28,124 bases of DNA from M55B175 sp964635265 (lineage in GTDB: Bacteria; Desulfobacterota; Desulfobacteria; Desulfobacterales; Desulfosalsimonadaceae). The position numbers were made by a program, and so were the translations under genes. The stretch is from assembly GCA_964635265.1 (NCBI GenBank), contig CAZWNV010000014.1:1-28124 (forward strand). The letters are read 5' to 3'. Of the stretch, positions 1 to 7,584 are shown piece by piece. Each line of letters begins with the position of its first letter. Positions within the stretch are counted from its first letter, which is position 1. Under the pieces are notes generated by a model, which was given only the letters and a program-made list of their open reading frames with translations, ran no database searches and was not told the DNA's origin.

Positions 1-260
1 CCGGAGAAGTTACTGACCGGCTCGGTCCCGGGCCTCGGCCCCGGGGGGTTACTTCTAAGGAACATTCGGCTATGGCCTTATAAAATAGACCATAGCTTTA
101 GACCATAACTTTCCGTTACTTTCTGCAAAAGTTCCGTGCCAGCGGAATAAACCGCTTTTTACGAAGCCATCAGGCCATGATAGACTGAAAATTTGCCTTG
201 CACAGGAATTTGTTTTATTGCAGATTACGGTTTGCCAATGTTTACACAAGGGGCTGGTAA
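1..260. other. Upstream region of the TetR gene with clustered half-sites
   Basis: No gene is visible here. The first 60 bases are GC-rich and contain short inverted arms (AGAAGT at 5-10, ACTTCT at 51-56). Bases 69-96 form a 7-bp inverted repeat, GCTATGG/CCATAGC, whose spacer contains the -10-like sequence TATAAA. The motif TAGACCATA occurs twice in direct orientation (86-94 and 99-107). This arrangement looks like a regulator-binding region. It could be an autoregulatory operator of the downstream TetR gene, but that is inferred from position only. The end of an upstream gene is not recognisable. Confidence 0.35.
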
Positions 261-872
261 ATGGCGCAGAGCAACAACTTTTTGCTTTTGAAAACGCAGG
301 AAAAGGAAAAGCGCAAACAGTTCATACTGAATGCGGCGGTGCAGATGTTCGTGGAGAAGCCGTTCAGCCAGATCACCATGCGCAGCATCGCGGATGCCGT
401 GGGCATAACGCCGGCGGCAATTTACAGTTATTTTCCGGACAAAAACGATCTCTATGCGGAAGCCTATATCGCCGTGGGGGATACATTTATCCGGGAGGTC
501 ACGGAAATCATAGAGCACTGCAATGATTTCTGCATAGAGGCGGTGGCGGAAAAATACATCAGCCATTTCTACGGAACCGGCCGGCCCCTGAACATCCTCA
601 TGCAGTTCATGCTCGATGAATCGATAAGCAACGCCCTGTGGGAGAAGATCAATACCACGAACCGCCTGTTTACCGGCCTGATAGAAGGATTTTTCCAAAG
701 ATTCAATAAAGATGTGGATTCCAAGGTTCTCGCCCAGTCTTTTATCGCCGCTCTTAACGGCATCCTGTTGACGGCCAAGAATTACCCCGGCAAAAGCGAG
801 GAGCAGATCCTGGAGCACATGAAGACTCTGTCCGCAGTAATTGCGGGGATGTTTCGCGATAAGATCCTCTAG
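261..872 (+). CDS. TetR/AcrR family transcriptional regulator
   Basis: This is a cytoplasmic DNA-binding repressor of about 203 residues, the usual TetR length. Residues about 18-65 form the N-terminal three-helix DNA-binding domain. The helix-turn-helix is near residues 38-58 and includes the typical SIADAVGITPAAIYSYF pattern followed by the KNDLYAEA stretch. The remaining residues are a helical ligand-binding/dimerisation domain whose ligand cannot be read from sequence. The ATG at 261 is preceded by AGGGG at a suitable distance. The gene is followed after 55 bases by a convergent small gene, so it seems to be transcribed alone. Regulators of this subgroup often control fatty-acid or efflux genes, and an acyl-CoA ligase and a patatin-like hydrolase lie nearby. 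A regulatory link to them is only inferred. Confidence 0.88.
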   Translation: MAQSNNFLLLKTQEKEKRKQFILNAAVQMFVEKPFSQITMRSIADAVGITPAAIYSYFPDKNDLYAEAYIAVGDTFIREVTEIIEHCNDFCIEAVAEKYISHFYGTGRPLNILMQFMLDESISNALWEKINTTNRLFTGLIEGFFQRFNKDVDSKVLAQSFIAALNGILLTAKNYPGKSEEQILEHMKTLSAVIAGMFRDKIL

Positions 873-927
873 GTGCGGCTTGCGCGGGAGGCTGCGGCAG
901 CGGAAGGAGGGATTTCCCGTTTCAGGG

Positions 928-1164
928 CTACTGGTTGCCGAAACCGTTCTGCTCCCCGCAGTCCGGACAAATCCAGGTAATGCCGTTGCAGGACATTCCC
1001 CATACGTTTTCCAGCATGCAGCTTTGGCAGATGGCAAAGCCGCAGCGGCAGGTCCAGCAGAACGGGGCGGTTTTTCCGCAGAACTGGCAGGTGCGGTTTT
1101 TTATCCGGCTTCTTCGTTTCTCGCGAAGCCTGCTCAGGCGTGACGGGCCACTGGATTGCGGCAT
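928..1164 (-). CDS. Small Cys-rich zinc-ribbon protein
   Basis: This is a 78-residue basic protein with ten cysteines (positions 26, 29, 36, 39, 41, 46, 49, 59, 66 and 69). They are arranged as CxxC pairs, including CQFC, CRC, CQSC and CPDC, and suggest two or more zinc-binding knuckles. The first 25 residues are Ser/Arg-rich and probably disordered or nucleic-acid contacting. I chose the ATG at 1164 because AGGGGA lies 10 bases upstream. Longer in-frame starts at 1215 and 1275 lack a ribosome-binding site. Its function is unknown. Similar short zinc-ribbon proteins occur in sulfate-reducing Desulfobacterota, as I recall them. It diverges from the patatin-like gene and converges on the TetR gene. 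Confidence 0.72.
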   Translation of the reverse strand: MPQSSGPSRLSRLREKRRSRIKNRTCQFCGKTAPFCWTCRCGFAICQSCMLENVWGMSCNGITWICPDCGEQNGFGNQ

Positions 1165-1210
1165 GGTTGTGCGATCCCCTGGAAAATGGTCTGGCGGTGC
1201 AGTTGCAATT

Positions 1211-1239
1211 GTCATTTCAATTTTTGCATGGTTTGTCAA
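1211..1239 (-). promoter_or_regulatory. Possible promoter of the zinc-ribbon gene
   Basis: On the minus strand a perfect -35 box TTGACA (1234-1239) is followed after 17 bases by the poor -10 match AATGAC (1211-1216). It lies about 47 bases upstream of the chosen ATG at 1164. The -10 is weak, so this is tentative. Confidence 0.3.
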
Positions 1240-1308
1240 CCCCGGCTGCAGCCCAGAGCTTTTCCGCAGCCGCACCCCGGCGGCGGGATGCTGTTCGGCC
1301 CTCAGGGT

Positions 1309-1337
1309 TTGTCATGCCCGCCAAAACATGCTAAAAG
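1309..1337 (+). promoter_or_regulatory. Predicted sigma-70 promoter of the patatin-like gene
   Basis: TTGTCA (1309-1314) is followed after exactly 17 bases by TAAAAG (1332-1337). The -10 is preceded by TGC, an extended -10 element. The start codon at 1410 is about 70 bases downstream. Confidence 0.5.
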
Positions 1338-1409
1338 CCTCAAAATGGAATCAGGGCAACCGCAACCAGGATACACGTTCGCGCTGAAAGATAAGCAGGC
1401 AGGCGGATC

Positions 1410-2504
1410 ATGATGACCCAGCTCCTCTCGTTTTATGCCGGAGAAAAGGCTTATGCCCGTATTCGGGAATCCGGGCTTTCTTCCGCTGATGTAAAGGTGG
1501 TGGCAGGGGCGGCGGGGGGGCCGAAATGGCTGATCCTGCGTCACCTGGATCGGATGCTGTTTGGATCCTGGCTGGCGGAGGAAGCAGGCCCCGTTCATCT
1601 GGTGGGTTCCTCCATTGCTGCCTGGCGGTTTGCGGCTGCCTGCCACAAAGATCCCCTGGCTGCCCTGGATCGCTTTGAAAAAGCCTATCTGGAGCAGTCC
1701 TATCCAGAGGATCCGCCGCCTGAAACGGTAAGCCGGGAGCTTATGCGGATTTTAAGCCGCCTGATGGCCCCGGACGGAGCCGAACAAATTCTGTCGCATC
1801 CGGTTCTGCGACTCAATTTTCTGGCTGTGCGCTGCAGAGGTGCCCTCGCAAGTGATACAAAAGCGCTGCTGCTCCCGGCTCTTGCTGCGGCAGCCTGCGC
1901 AAACGCCATGTTCCGGAGGGCCATGGGGCTGTTTTTTGAGAGAACGCTTTTTTATGATGCAAGGGATCGGCCGCCCTTTTATTCCATGCAGGGTTTTCCC
2001 CTGCAGCGGGTTCCCCTGTCCTCCGCCAATTTACAGCCTGCCCTCATGGCCTCCGGCTCGATCCCGCTTCTCATGAACGGGGTGAGAGACGTTTCAGGGG
2101 CCGCTTCCGGAACATACCGGGACGGAGGCATCCTGGACTACCACATGAATATCGATTTCGGGCAGTCGGGCGAAGGCATCGTGCTGTTTCCCCATTATGC
2201 GGAAAGCCTTGTTCCGGGGTGGCTGGACAAGCATCTTCCCTGGCGCGGAGCGGATTTGAAGAAAATGCGGCAGGTTGTCTTGATTGCTCCCTCCCGCGAA
2301 CTCCTGCGGCGGCTGCCGGAGCAGAAAATTCCGGACAGACAGGATTTTTACCGCTTTGCCGGGCGTGACGACCAGCGTGTCCGGTACTGGCGCAAGGTGC
2401 TCGACATGAGCCGCCGTGCCGCAGAGGAGTTCGCGCAGTCGGTTGAAAATGGCGAAATCCGGGAGCGGGTCCGGCCGCTCTCCGAACTTTTCCATCGCCG
2501 ATAG
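1410..2504 (+). CDS. Patatin-like phospholipase family protein
   Basis: This is a 364-residue serine hydrolase of the patatin fold. Three family elements are visible: a Gly-rich oxyanion-hole segment (AGAAGGPKW, residues 32-40), a nucleophile elbow GSSIA (66-70, candidate nucleophile Ser68), and the second dyad residue in DGG (Asp238). Patatins are lipid acyl hydrolases that use a Ser-Asp dyad. The elbow ends in Ala rather than the more common Gly. No signal peptide or transmembrane segment is seen, so it probably acts in the cytoplasm or at the inner face of the membrane. AGGCGG precedes the start, where two ATG codons are adjacent (1410, 1413). The next gene starts 22 bases after the stop and is probably co-transcribed. 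The substrate is unknown. Confidence 0.8.
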   Translation: MMTQLLSFYAGEKAYARIRESGLSSADVKVVAGAAGGPKWLILRHLDRMLFGSWLAEEAGPVHLVGSSIAAWRFAAACHKDPLAALDRFEKAYLEQSYPEDPPPETVSRELMRILSRLMAPDGAEQILSHPVLRLNFLAVRCRGALASDTKALLLPALAAAACANAMFRRAMGLFFERTLFYDARDRPPFYSMQGFPLQRVPLSSANLQPALMASGSIPLLMNGVRDVSGAASGTYRDGGILDYHMNIDFGQSGEGIVLFPHYAESLVPGWLDKHLPWRGADLKKMRQVVLIAPSRELLRRLPEQKIPDRQDFYRFAGRDDQRVRYWRKVLDMSRRAAEEFAQSVENGEIRERVRPLSELFHRR

Positions 2505-2526
2505 ATCCAAAGAGGTGGGCCCTGCA

Positions 2527-3321
2527 GTGGCGGCGCCGGTAGAAGAACATATCAGACTGTTGAAGGCCTGTTTTGATCCCGAAGTCTATGAACGCCTCGA
2601 CATTTCCGGATCATTCCGCGTGACGCTGGACTGCGGACATCAGGTGTATATCTACCCGGAGACCGCCGATAACGCCATTTCTGCAAGGGTGGAGATACAG
2701 GAGGGGGACCCCGGCCGGCGGGCGGAGATCCTGGCGGATTTGCACGCAAGGCTGGCGGCCGTCTTGAGTTTTGCCAGCGTTGAAAGGTTCCGGTTTGTCC
2801 GGCAATTTCCCGAAAAGCGGGCGTATACGGCACGGATTCGGATTGCGGGAACCGCCGCTGACACGCCGGCTTCCGCCCATCAGGCGTCAGGCGCTCCGGG
2901 TAAGGGCGAGAAGCCGTTTTCCTCTGTGGCCGACAGACAAGGGCTTTTTGACGCCAAATCCCCCGGCGATGCCGCAACTGAGCCGGCCTCCCTGGATGAG
3001 CTGCAGGAACTTCTGGGAATGCTGGATCCAACCCGGATGAAACAGCAGTTGGACTGGATGTATGTAGCCCCTGACAGCCTTCTGCGCAGCGCTTTTGCGA
3101 AAATCCGGCGCAGCAGGGGGGACAGCGAGGAGCTGGAAGCAGAACTGCGGATGCAGGTGCAAAAACTCGCAGGTTCCCGCGTGGCTTATGAACTGGAGCT
3201 GGCCCGCCATATTAATGCGGATATGCTGTTCCAGCCTTTTTTGAATCTTCTCTGCCGCTTGGTCTGTGAAGCCCGGGGCGACTGCCTGCCAGGGTCAGAC
3301 CGGGGGCGGATATCCCTATAG
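2527..3321 (+). CDS. Conserved hypothetical protein behind the patatin-like gene
   Basis: I do not recognise this 264-residue soluble protein. The N-terminal part (to about residue 120) looks alpha/beta, beginning with a VEEHIRLLKACFDP helix and continuing through a DCGHQVYIYP strand region. A Pro/Ala/Ser-rich linker follows. The C-terminal part is helical and charged, with DELQELLGML, DPTRMKQQLDWMY and SEELEAELRMQVQKLA stretches. I chose the GTG at 2527 because GAGGTGG lies 8 bases upstream. An ATG at 2416 would overlap the patatin gene by 89 bases and add a low-complexity Ser/Gly/Arg tail. The close spacing suggests a shared transcript and perhaps a shared process with the patatin-like hydrolase. 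Confidence 0.6.
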   Translation: MAAPVEEHIRLLKACFDPEVYERLDISGSFRVTLDCGHQVYIYPETADNAISARVEIQEGDPGRRAEILADLHARLAAVLSFASVERFRFVRQFPEKRAYTARIRIAGTAADTPASAHQASGAPGKGEKPFSSVADRQGLFDAKSPGDAATEPASLDELQELLGMLDPTRMKQQLDWMYVAPDSLLRSAFAKIRRSRGDSEELEAELRMQVQKLAGSRVAYELELARHINADMLFQPFLNLLCRLVCEARGDCLPGSDRGRISL

Positions 3322-3355
3322 GATAGCCCGCGGCCCCGGCCGGCATGGGGGGACG

Positions 3356-5011
3356 TTACGCGCCTTTTTTCAGATCCTCTTCGGCCTGCTCCCGCAGTTT
3401 GTACTTCTGAATCTTTCCGCTTGCGGTGGTGGGGAATTCATCCACGAAATAGATGAAGCGGGGGATCTTGTAATAGGCGATATTGTCTCTGCAGAACTGC
3501 CGCACATCTTCTTCAGAGAGGCTGGCGCCGTCTTTGGTCTGGACAAAGGCAGCAACCTCTTCCCCGTATTTCTGGCTGGGCACTCCCACTACCTGGGCGT
3601 CCTTGATCTGTGGGCTGGTGTAGAGAAATTCCTCGATCTCGCGCGGGTAGATATTTTCGCCGCCCCGGATGATCATATCCTTTAACCGTCCCTGGATGGT
3701 GCAGTTGCCCTGTTCATCCATGCTGGCCAGGTCCCCGGTGTGAAGCCAGCCGTCCTTGTCAATGGCCTCGGCGGTTTTCTCCGGCATTTTGTAGTAGCCC
3801 TTCATGATATGGTATCCGCGGCTGCACAGTTCCCCGACTTCGCCCGGGGGAAGCGCTTGCCCGGTGGCCGGATCGGCGATTTTGACCTCCACGCCGGGCA
3901 GGGCCCGGCCGACGGTTTCCGTCTTGATTTCCAGGGAATCATCCCGCCGGGTCTGGGTTATGCCGGGGGAGGATTCAGTCTGTCCATACACGATGGTAAA
4001 TTCTTCCGCCCCCATTTTCTGGATTACGCCTTTCATCACCTCTATGGGACACGTGGAGCCTGCCATGACACCGGTGCGCAGATTGGAGGTGTCGTAGGTC
4101 TTTTTCTCCATCTCTTCGAGTTCGGCGATGAACATGGTGGGCACCCCGTGCAGTGCCGTGCATTTCAGCGCATCAACGGCCTCCAGTACCTTGTCGGCTT
4201 TAAATCCGGTGACGGGGGCCATGGTGGAGCCGTTTACGGTGCAGCACATGGTGCCGATCACACAGCCGAAACAGTGAAACAGGGGGACGGGGATGCACAG
4301 GCTGTCCTCCGGCGTAAGACCCATGGTATCCGCCATGCCTTCGCCGTTTTTTACAAGGTTTTTGTGGGTGAGCATTACCCCCTTGGGGTAGCCGGTCGTG
4401 CCGGAGGTATACTGCATCATGATCACATCGTCCGGATCCAGGCTTGCTGATCGCTTCTCCAGTTCCTCATCAGTGATCTTTTTGCCCATCTCCAGCATGT
4501 CATTCCAGTTGTACATCCCGGCAATGTTTTCCTGGCCCAGATGGACGACATTTTTCAGATAGGGGGCTTTTTCGCATTCCAGCTGCCCGGGCTCGCATTT
4601 ATCGATTTCGGGGCAGACCTGGCGGAAAATGTTGATGAATTCATCCTTCTCCCGTACCCCGTTTACAAGGATCAGGGTGTTCGAGTCGGACTGGTGCAGG
4701 AGATACTCAAGCTCGAATGCCCGAAAATTGGTATTCACCGTCACCATGACCGCCCCCATTTTGCTGCTGCCGAACTGCGTGTAAATCCATTCCGGCACAT
4801 TATTGGCCCACATGGAGATATGGTCGCCCTTTTGCACACCAAGCGCCATCAGGCCTTTCGCTACCTGGTTGCAGGTCTGCCGGAACTCCTTGAAGGTCTG
4901 GCTGAAACCGTACTCATAATAGGCCAGCGCCACATGCTCAGGCAGTTCCCGGGCATTGTAATCGACTACGTCGCCGATGCGGGTGGTGTTCGGATCAAAT
5001 TGCCGGCTCAT
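3356..5011 (-). CDS. AMP-forming acyl-CoA synthetase (fatty acid-CoA ligase type)
   Basis: This 551-residue ANL-superfamily ligase activates a carboxylic acid as an acyl-adenylate and transfers it to CoA. The P-loop-like motif YTSGTTGYPKGVML is at residues 201-214. Further on are YGQTESSPG (adenine-binding motif), GWLHTGDLA, the hinge GRLKDMIIRGGENIYP, and near the C terminus PTTASGKIQKYKLRE with the catalytic Lys in SGK. All canonical motifs are intact. The ATG at 5011 has AGGAGA at 5-10 bases. An in-frame upstream extension to 5116 has no such site. The overall pattern fits medium/long-chain fatty acid or aromatic acid activation in beta-oxidation or syntrophic acid degradation, but the substrate cannot be read from sequence. 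No beta-oxidation genes adjoin it. Confidence 0.9.
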   Translation of the reverse strand: MSRQFDPNTTRIGDVVDYNARELPEHVALAYYEYGFSQTFKEFRQTCNQVAKGLMALGVQKGDHISMWANNVPEWIYTQFGSSKMGAVMVTVNTNFRAFELEYLLHQSDSNTLILVNGVREKDEFINIFRQVCPEIDKCEPGQLECEKAPYLKNVVHLGQENIAGMYNWNDMLEMGKKITDEELEKRSASLDPDDVIMMQYTSGTTGYPKGVMLTHKNLVKNGEGMADTMGLTPEDSLCIPVPLFHCFGCVIGTMCCTVNGSTMAPVTGFKADKVLEAVDALKCTALHGVPTMFIAELEEMEKKTYDTSNLRTGVMAGSTCPIEVMKGVIQKMGAEEFTIVYGQTESSPGITQTRRDDSLEIKTETVGRALPGVEVKIADPATGQALPPGEVGELCSRGYHIMKGYYKMPEKTAEAIDKDGWLHTGDLASMDEQGNCTIQGRLKDMIIRGGENIYPREIEEFLYTSPQIKDAQVVGVPSQKYGEEVAAFVQTKDGASLSEEDVRQFCRDNIAYYKIPRFIYFVDEFPTTASGKIQKYKLREQAEEDLKKGA

Positions 5012-5329
5012 GCAAATCTCCTTTTTCTGTTGAATTAAACGGTTTCCGCAAAAAAACAGGCGGTGCTTTCCCGATAAAGCACCCCCCAAAATTTTTTTAA
5101 CCTCTGTTACAAACACTTACTATAAATGTAAACAATGTTTTTAAAAATTTAAAGGGAAAATTTCCCTTAACGGAAAGTATGGGGATTTCCCGCAAATGGC
5201 GAAGGTCCGTGAGGTTCCGGCAGTCGAGGGTTGCAAAACTGCGGGAGATCCGATATAGGGGAAGGCGAAGCAGCAGCGGGCGGGGGAGCGGGCATGCGCG
5301 GCAGGGTTTCCACAGATTCGGAGTTTGGC
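5012..5329. promoter_or_regulatory. Divergent intergenic region with AT-rich promoter stretch and palindrome
   Basis: This 318-base gap separates the acyl-CoA ligase from the divergent small membrane gene. Bases 5100-5170 are strikingly AT-rich against a GC-rich background. They contain an 8-bp inverted repeat, AAGGGAAA/TTTCCCTT (5152-5159 and 5161-5168), and a looser pair, TGTTACA/TGTAAACA (5105-5135). These look like operator sites for the ligase gene. A minus-strand TTTACA, 17 bases, TAACAG arrangement is one weak promoter candidate. No coding sequence is convincing in the gap. Confidence 0.4.
5231..5259 (+). promoter_or_regulatory. Possible promoter of the small membrane protein gene
   Basis: TTGCAA (5231-5236) is separated by 17 bases from TATAGG (5254-5259). 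It lies about 35 bases before one candidate start (5294) and 70 bases before the preferred start (5330). Confidence 0.35.
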
Positions 5330-5533
5330 ATGGACAGGTTTTTCAAAGATTTTCTGGTAGGCTGCGGCGCGTTGACATTGATCGCCGTGGCGGTCTTTGT
5401 GGTTCTGCCGCTGCTTGTGATCAGCTTCAAAATTGTCCTGTGGATTGCCGTTCCGATTGCCGCGCTGATTCTGATCGTGGTTGCCGTGGCGCTTTTCGGC
5501 CGCCTGGTCTCCAGGGGCCGCAAGCACTGGTAG
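5330..5533 (+). CDS. Small two-helix inner-membrane protein
   Basis: This is a 67-residue hydrophobic protein. Residues about 8-33 and 35-57 form two strongly hydrophobic segments rich in Val, Ile, Ala and Leu. A short polar N terminus (MDRFFKDF) precedes them, and a basic tail ending in SRGRKHW follows. The basic tail would lie on the cytoplasmic side by the positive-inside rule. The ATG at 5330 has GGAG 6 bases upstream. An alternative in-frame ATG at 5294, also with a GGGGAG site, would add 12 polar residues. The function is unknown. The gene ends 15 bases before the end of a convergent lipoprotein gene. Confidence 0.6.
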   Translation: MDRFFKDFLVGCGALTLIAVAVFVVLPLLVISFKIVLWIAVPIAALILIVVAVALFGRLVSRGRKHW

Positions 5534-5548
5534 GCTGGCATCGCCCTT

Positions 5549-6241
5549 TTATTGGACGGGAAACTCCGCCAGGAGTTGTTCCATCCCGTAACGGGCCAGT
5601 TCTCGGGCTGTCACCCATTTCGCCCCCCGCTTGAAGAACAGGCGCGCCTTTAACAGGTTCGCCGCGAGAGACTGCTGGGTTTCGCTGAACTCTGCCTGCC
5701 ATACGGTTTTTTCGTTCTCCGGATCCACCAGGTATAAGGCAAATGCAACCGAGGCCGGTTCAGATACACTGTATGCCGAGCCTGCACGCTTTTCATACCG
5801 CCATACATTGCCGACCAGCACATAGTCCACCTCCAGCTCCCTGCCTGTTCTGCAGGCCATGTCCAGAGGCGTGGCATCCGGATAGTCAAACTGCAAGGGG
5901 TAGTAGACCTGTTTTGTCAGCGAGAGGGGAAAAGCCCGCTGTTCCAGGCGGTTTAACAGTTTCTCCTGCAGCAGACGGGTCATGATCTGGTCCGCCTTGG
6001 GATGCAAATGGCTGTCTTCGTAGCAGAACTTGTCGTAGGGGCAGCTAAGCGCGGGTATATGACTATGGGGGTTGCGTCCCTTGAGAAAAGGTATGAGCGC
6101 CAGGCTGGGGTTTTCCGCCTTTAAGGAAACAGGCTCTGTGCCGGTATCCGAGGCACAGGCACCCAAAAAGCCTGCCGCACAGAAGAGCACGAGCAGTATC
6201 AGAGTGCAGAATATGTGCTTATAAGCCGGGGCAGATCGCAT
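5549..6241 (-). CDS. Outer-membrane-type lipoprotein of unknown function
   Basis: This 230-residue protein has a lipoprotein signal: a hydrophobic stretch at residues 10-25 and the lipobox LGAC with the acylated Cys at position 29. Ala follows the Cys rather than Asp, which favours sorting to the outer membrane. The mature domain (about 45-230) has alternating strand and helix patterns, with VDYVLVGNVWRYE and VAFALYLVDPENEKTVWQAEF segments. These resemble small periplasmic lipoproteins of the CsgG/PelC/GNA1162-like fold, which is a tentative structural impression. I chose the ATG at 6241 because AGGAAGG precedes it. The upstream histidine kinase gene ends 57 bases away on the same strand, so the two may share a transcript. 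Confidence 0.7.
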   Translation of the reverse strand: MRSAPAYKHIFCTLILLVLFCAAGFLGACASDTGTEPVSLKAENPSLALIPFLKGRNPHSHIPALSCPYDKFCYEDSHLHPKADQIMTRLLQEKLLNRLEQRAFPLSLTKQVYYPLQFDYPDATPLDMACRTGRELEVDYVLVGNVWRYEKRAGSAYSVSEPASVAFALYLVDPENEKTVWQAEFSETQQSLAANLLKARLFFKRGAKWVTARELARYGMEQLLAEFPVQ

Positions 6242-6298
6242 CGGGAACCTTCCTTTCTGCTCATGGAGCAAAGGCGGATTTGTCCGCATTATGCCGAT

Positions 6299-7450
6299 TT
6301 ATCGGCAGGCGTCCGGGGCAAACGGAAGCCAGAGCCGGAAGCAGGTCCCATTCTTTCTGGTGCTGCTAAACCATATTCTGCCCATGAGGTAGTGCTCGGT
6401 CAACAATTTCATGCTGTATGTGCCCAGACCGCGTCCAGCGGCCTTGGTGGTAAAGGATCGGTGAAATATCTGGAGCTGGACTTTTCGCGGCATATATGCC
6501 GGATTGTGGACGCTGAACAAGAGCCCGTCTTCCGCCCGGCTGCAGGCCATTGCCACGCGCTGCCCCGGCCCGCTGGCCTCGAGCGCATTTTTCACCATGT
6601 TGCCGATCACGCGGAAGACCAGTGCCGGATCGGTTTTAAAGGCGATGTTTTCGCTGTCTTCTTCGATAACAATCTCTTTTTCTTCGGCCATCTCAAAGTT
6701 GCGGTAGAAGCCGGCCAGGTCTTCAAGCAGCCGAATACTCCGGCAGGGTTTCGGGGAAAGTTCCAGGGCTTCGGTTTCAGCGGCCAGAAGGCTTCGCTGC
6801 TCCCGGATTTCTTCCATCAGGTAGCTGACCCCGTTCTGGAGCCGGTCCCGGAAAGGGGCAATGGTTGCGTCCCCGCAGTTATCCGCGATTTGTTCAGAGA
6901 GCATTTTCAAACCCGATGCCGTATTCATCAGATCATGGAAAAAGATCCGTTCCAGCGCCTGTCTGCGGAAGCGGTCGTTGATATCGTTGATCGCGAGAAT
7001 GACAAAAGACTCCCCGTTTTGCTGCAGTGGAGAGGCTTTCAATTCGATATTGATGTCCTGGCTGCCGTCCTGCTTGCGGATACTGGCCTCCCGGACCCGT
7101 AATCTCCCCTGCTGCCCGTCCAGAATCGCATTGGCGGCACCGCATACCGCACATGCCTCTGCCGTGCCGCAGCCGCCCTCCTCTTCGTCGGAATGGACGC
7201 ATCCTACGGCTTCACCGATGCGCATTCCGTAGATTTCCACGGGATTGTCGCTGCCGGTAAGGAGGGCAAAATGCTGGTTGCAGTAAACAATCTGCCGGTA
7301 TTCATTCACGATGACCACGGCATTCATTACCGCTTCATACAGCTCGGAAAGCAGTTCCTGATCCAGTATAAGGCGAGACTGGCGGTAAATGGCGGCTTCA
7401 TCCAGCCTCTCGGCCGGTGCAAATTTTGTTTCCTTTTGCACTGTCTCCAT
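6299..7450 (-). CDS. PAS-domain sensor histidine kinase (orphan)
   Basis: This is a 383-residue soluble histidine kinase. Residues about 35-160 form a PAS domain, which carries an unusual Cys cluster at C84, C94, C100 and C103. Residues about 165-220 form the dimerisation/phosphoacceptor region with the phosphorylated His in FFHDLMN (H172). Residues about 240-380 form the ATPase domain, with N-box NMVKNALEA (284-292) and a G-box in GRGLGTYSMKLL (339-350). No transmembrane segment or signal peptide is seen, so it senses a cytoplasmic signal. The Cys cluster could bind a metal, an Fe-S cluster or act as a thiol switch. The ATG at 7450 has AGGAG 7 bases upstream and is preferred over the ATG at 7489. 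No response regulator gene lies nearby. Confidence 0.85.
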   Translation of the reverse strand: METVQKETKFAPAERLDEAAIYRQSRLILDQELLSELYEAVMNAVVIVNEYRQIVYCNQHFALLTGSDNPVEIYGMRIGEAVGCVHSDEEEGGCGTAEACAVCGAANAILDGQQGRLRVREASIRKQDGSQDINIELKASPLQQNGESFVILAINDINDRFRRQALERIFFHDLMNTASGLKMLSEQIADNCGDATIAPFRDRLQNGVSYLMEEIREQRSLLAAETEALELSPKPCRSIRLLEDLAGFYRNFEMAEEKEIVIEEDSENIAFKTDPALVFRVIGNMVKNALEASGPGQRVAMACSRAEDGLLFSVHNPAYMPRKVQLQIFHRSFTTKAAGRGLGTYSMKLLTEHYLMGRIWFSSTRKNGTCFRLWLPFAPDACR

Positions 7451-7497
7451 TGTGCAGCTCCTGAATCCCGATTTCTGTAGGCCTTCCATTTAGAAGT

Positions 7498-7526
7498 ACC
7501 ATAGCCGATTTGCGCGGCCTTGTAAA
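7498..7526 (-). promoter_or_regulatory. Predicted promoter of the histidine kinase gene
   Basis: On the minus strand TTTACA (7521-7526) is followed after 17 bases by TATGGT (7498-7503). The site lies about 45 bases upstream of the chosen ATG at 7450 and within the gap after the ATP-grasp gene, so the kinase/lipoprotein pair may be transcribed separately. Confidence 0.45.
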
Positions 7527-7584
7527 TCCTCTGCTTTGTCCGCCCGGCAGTTTTGGCGGCAAGTGCTGCCCCCCTGTCTGGCTG

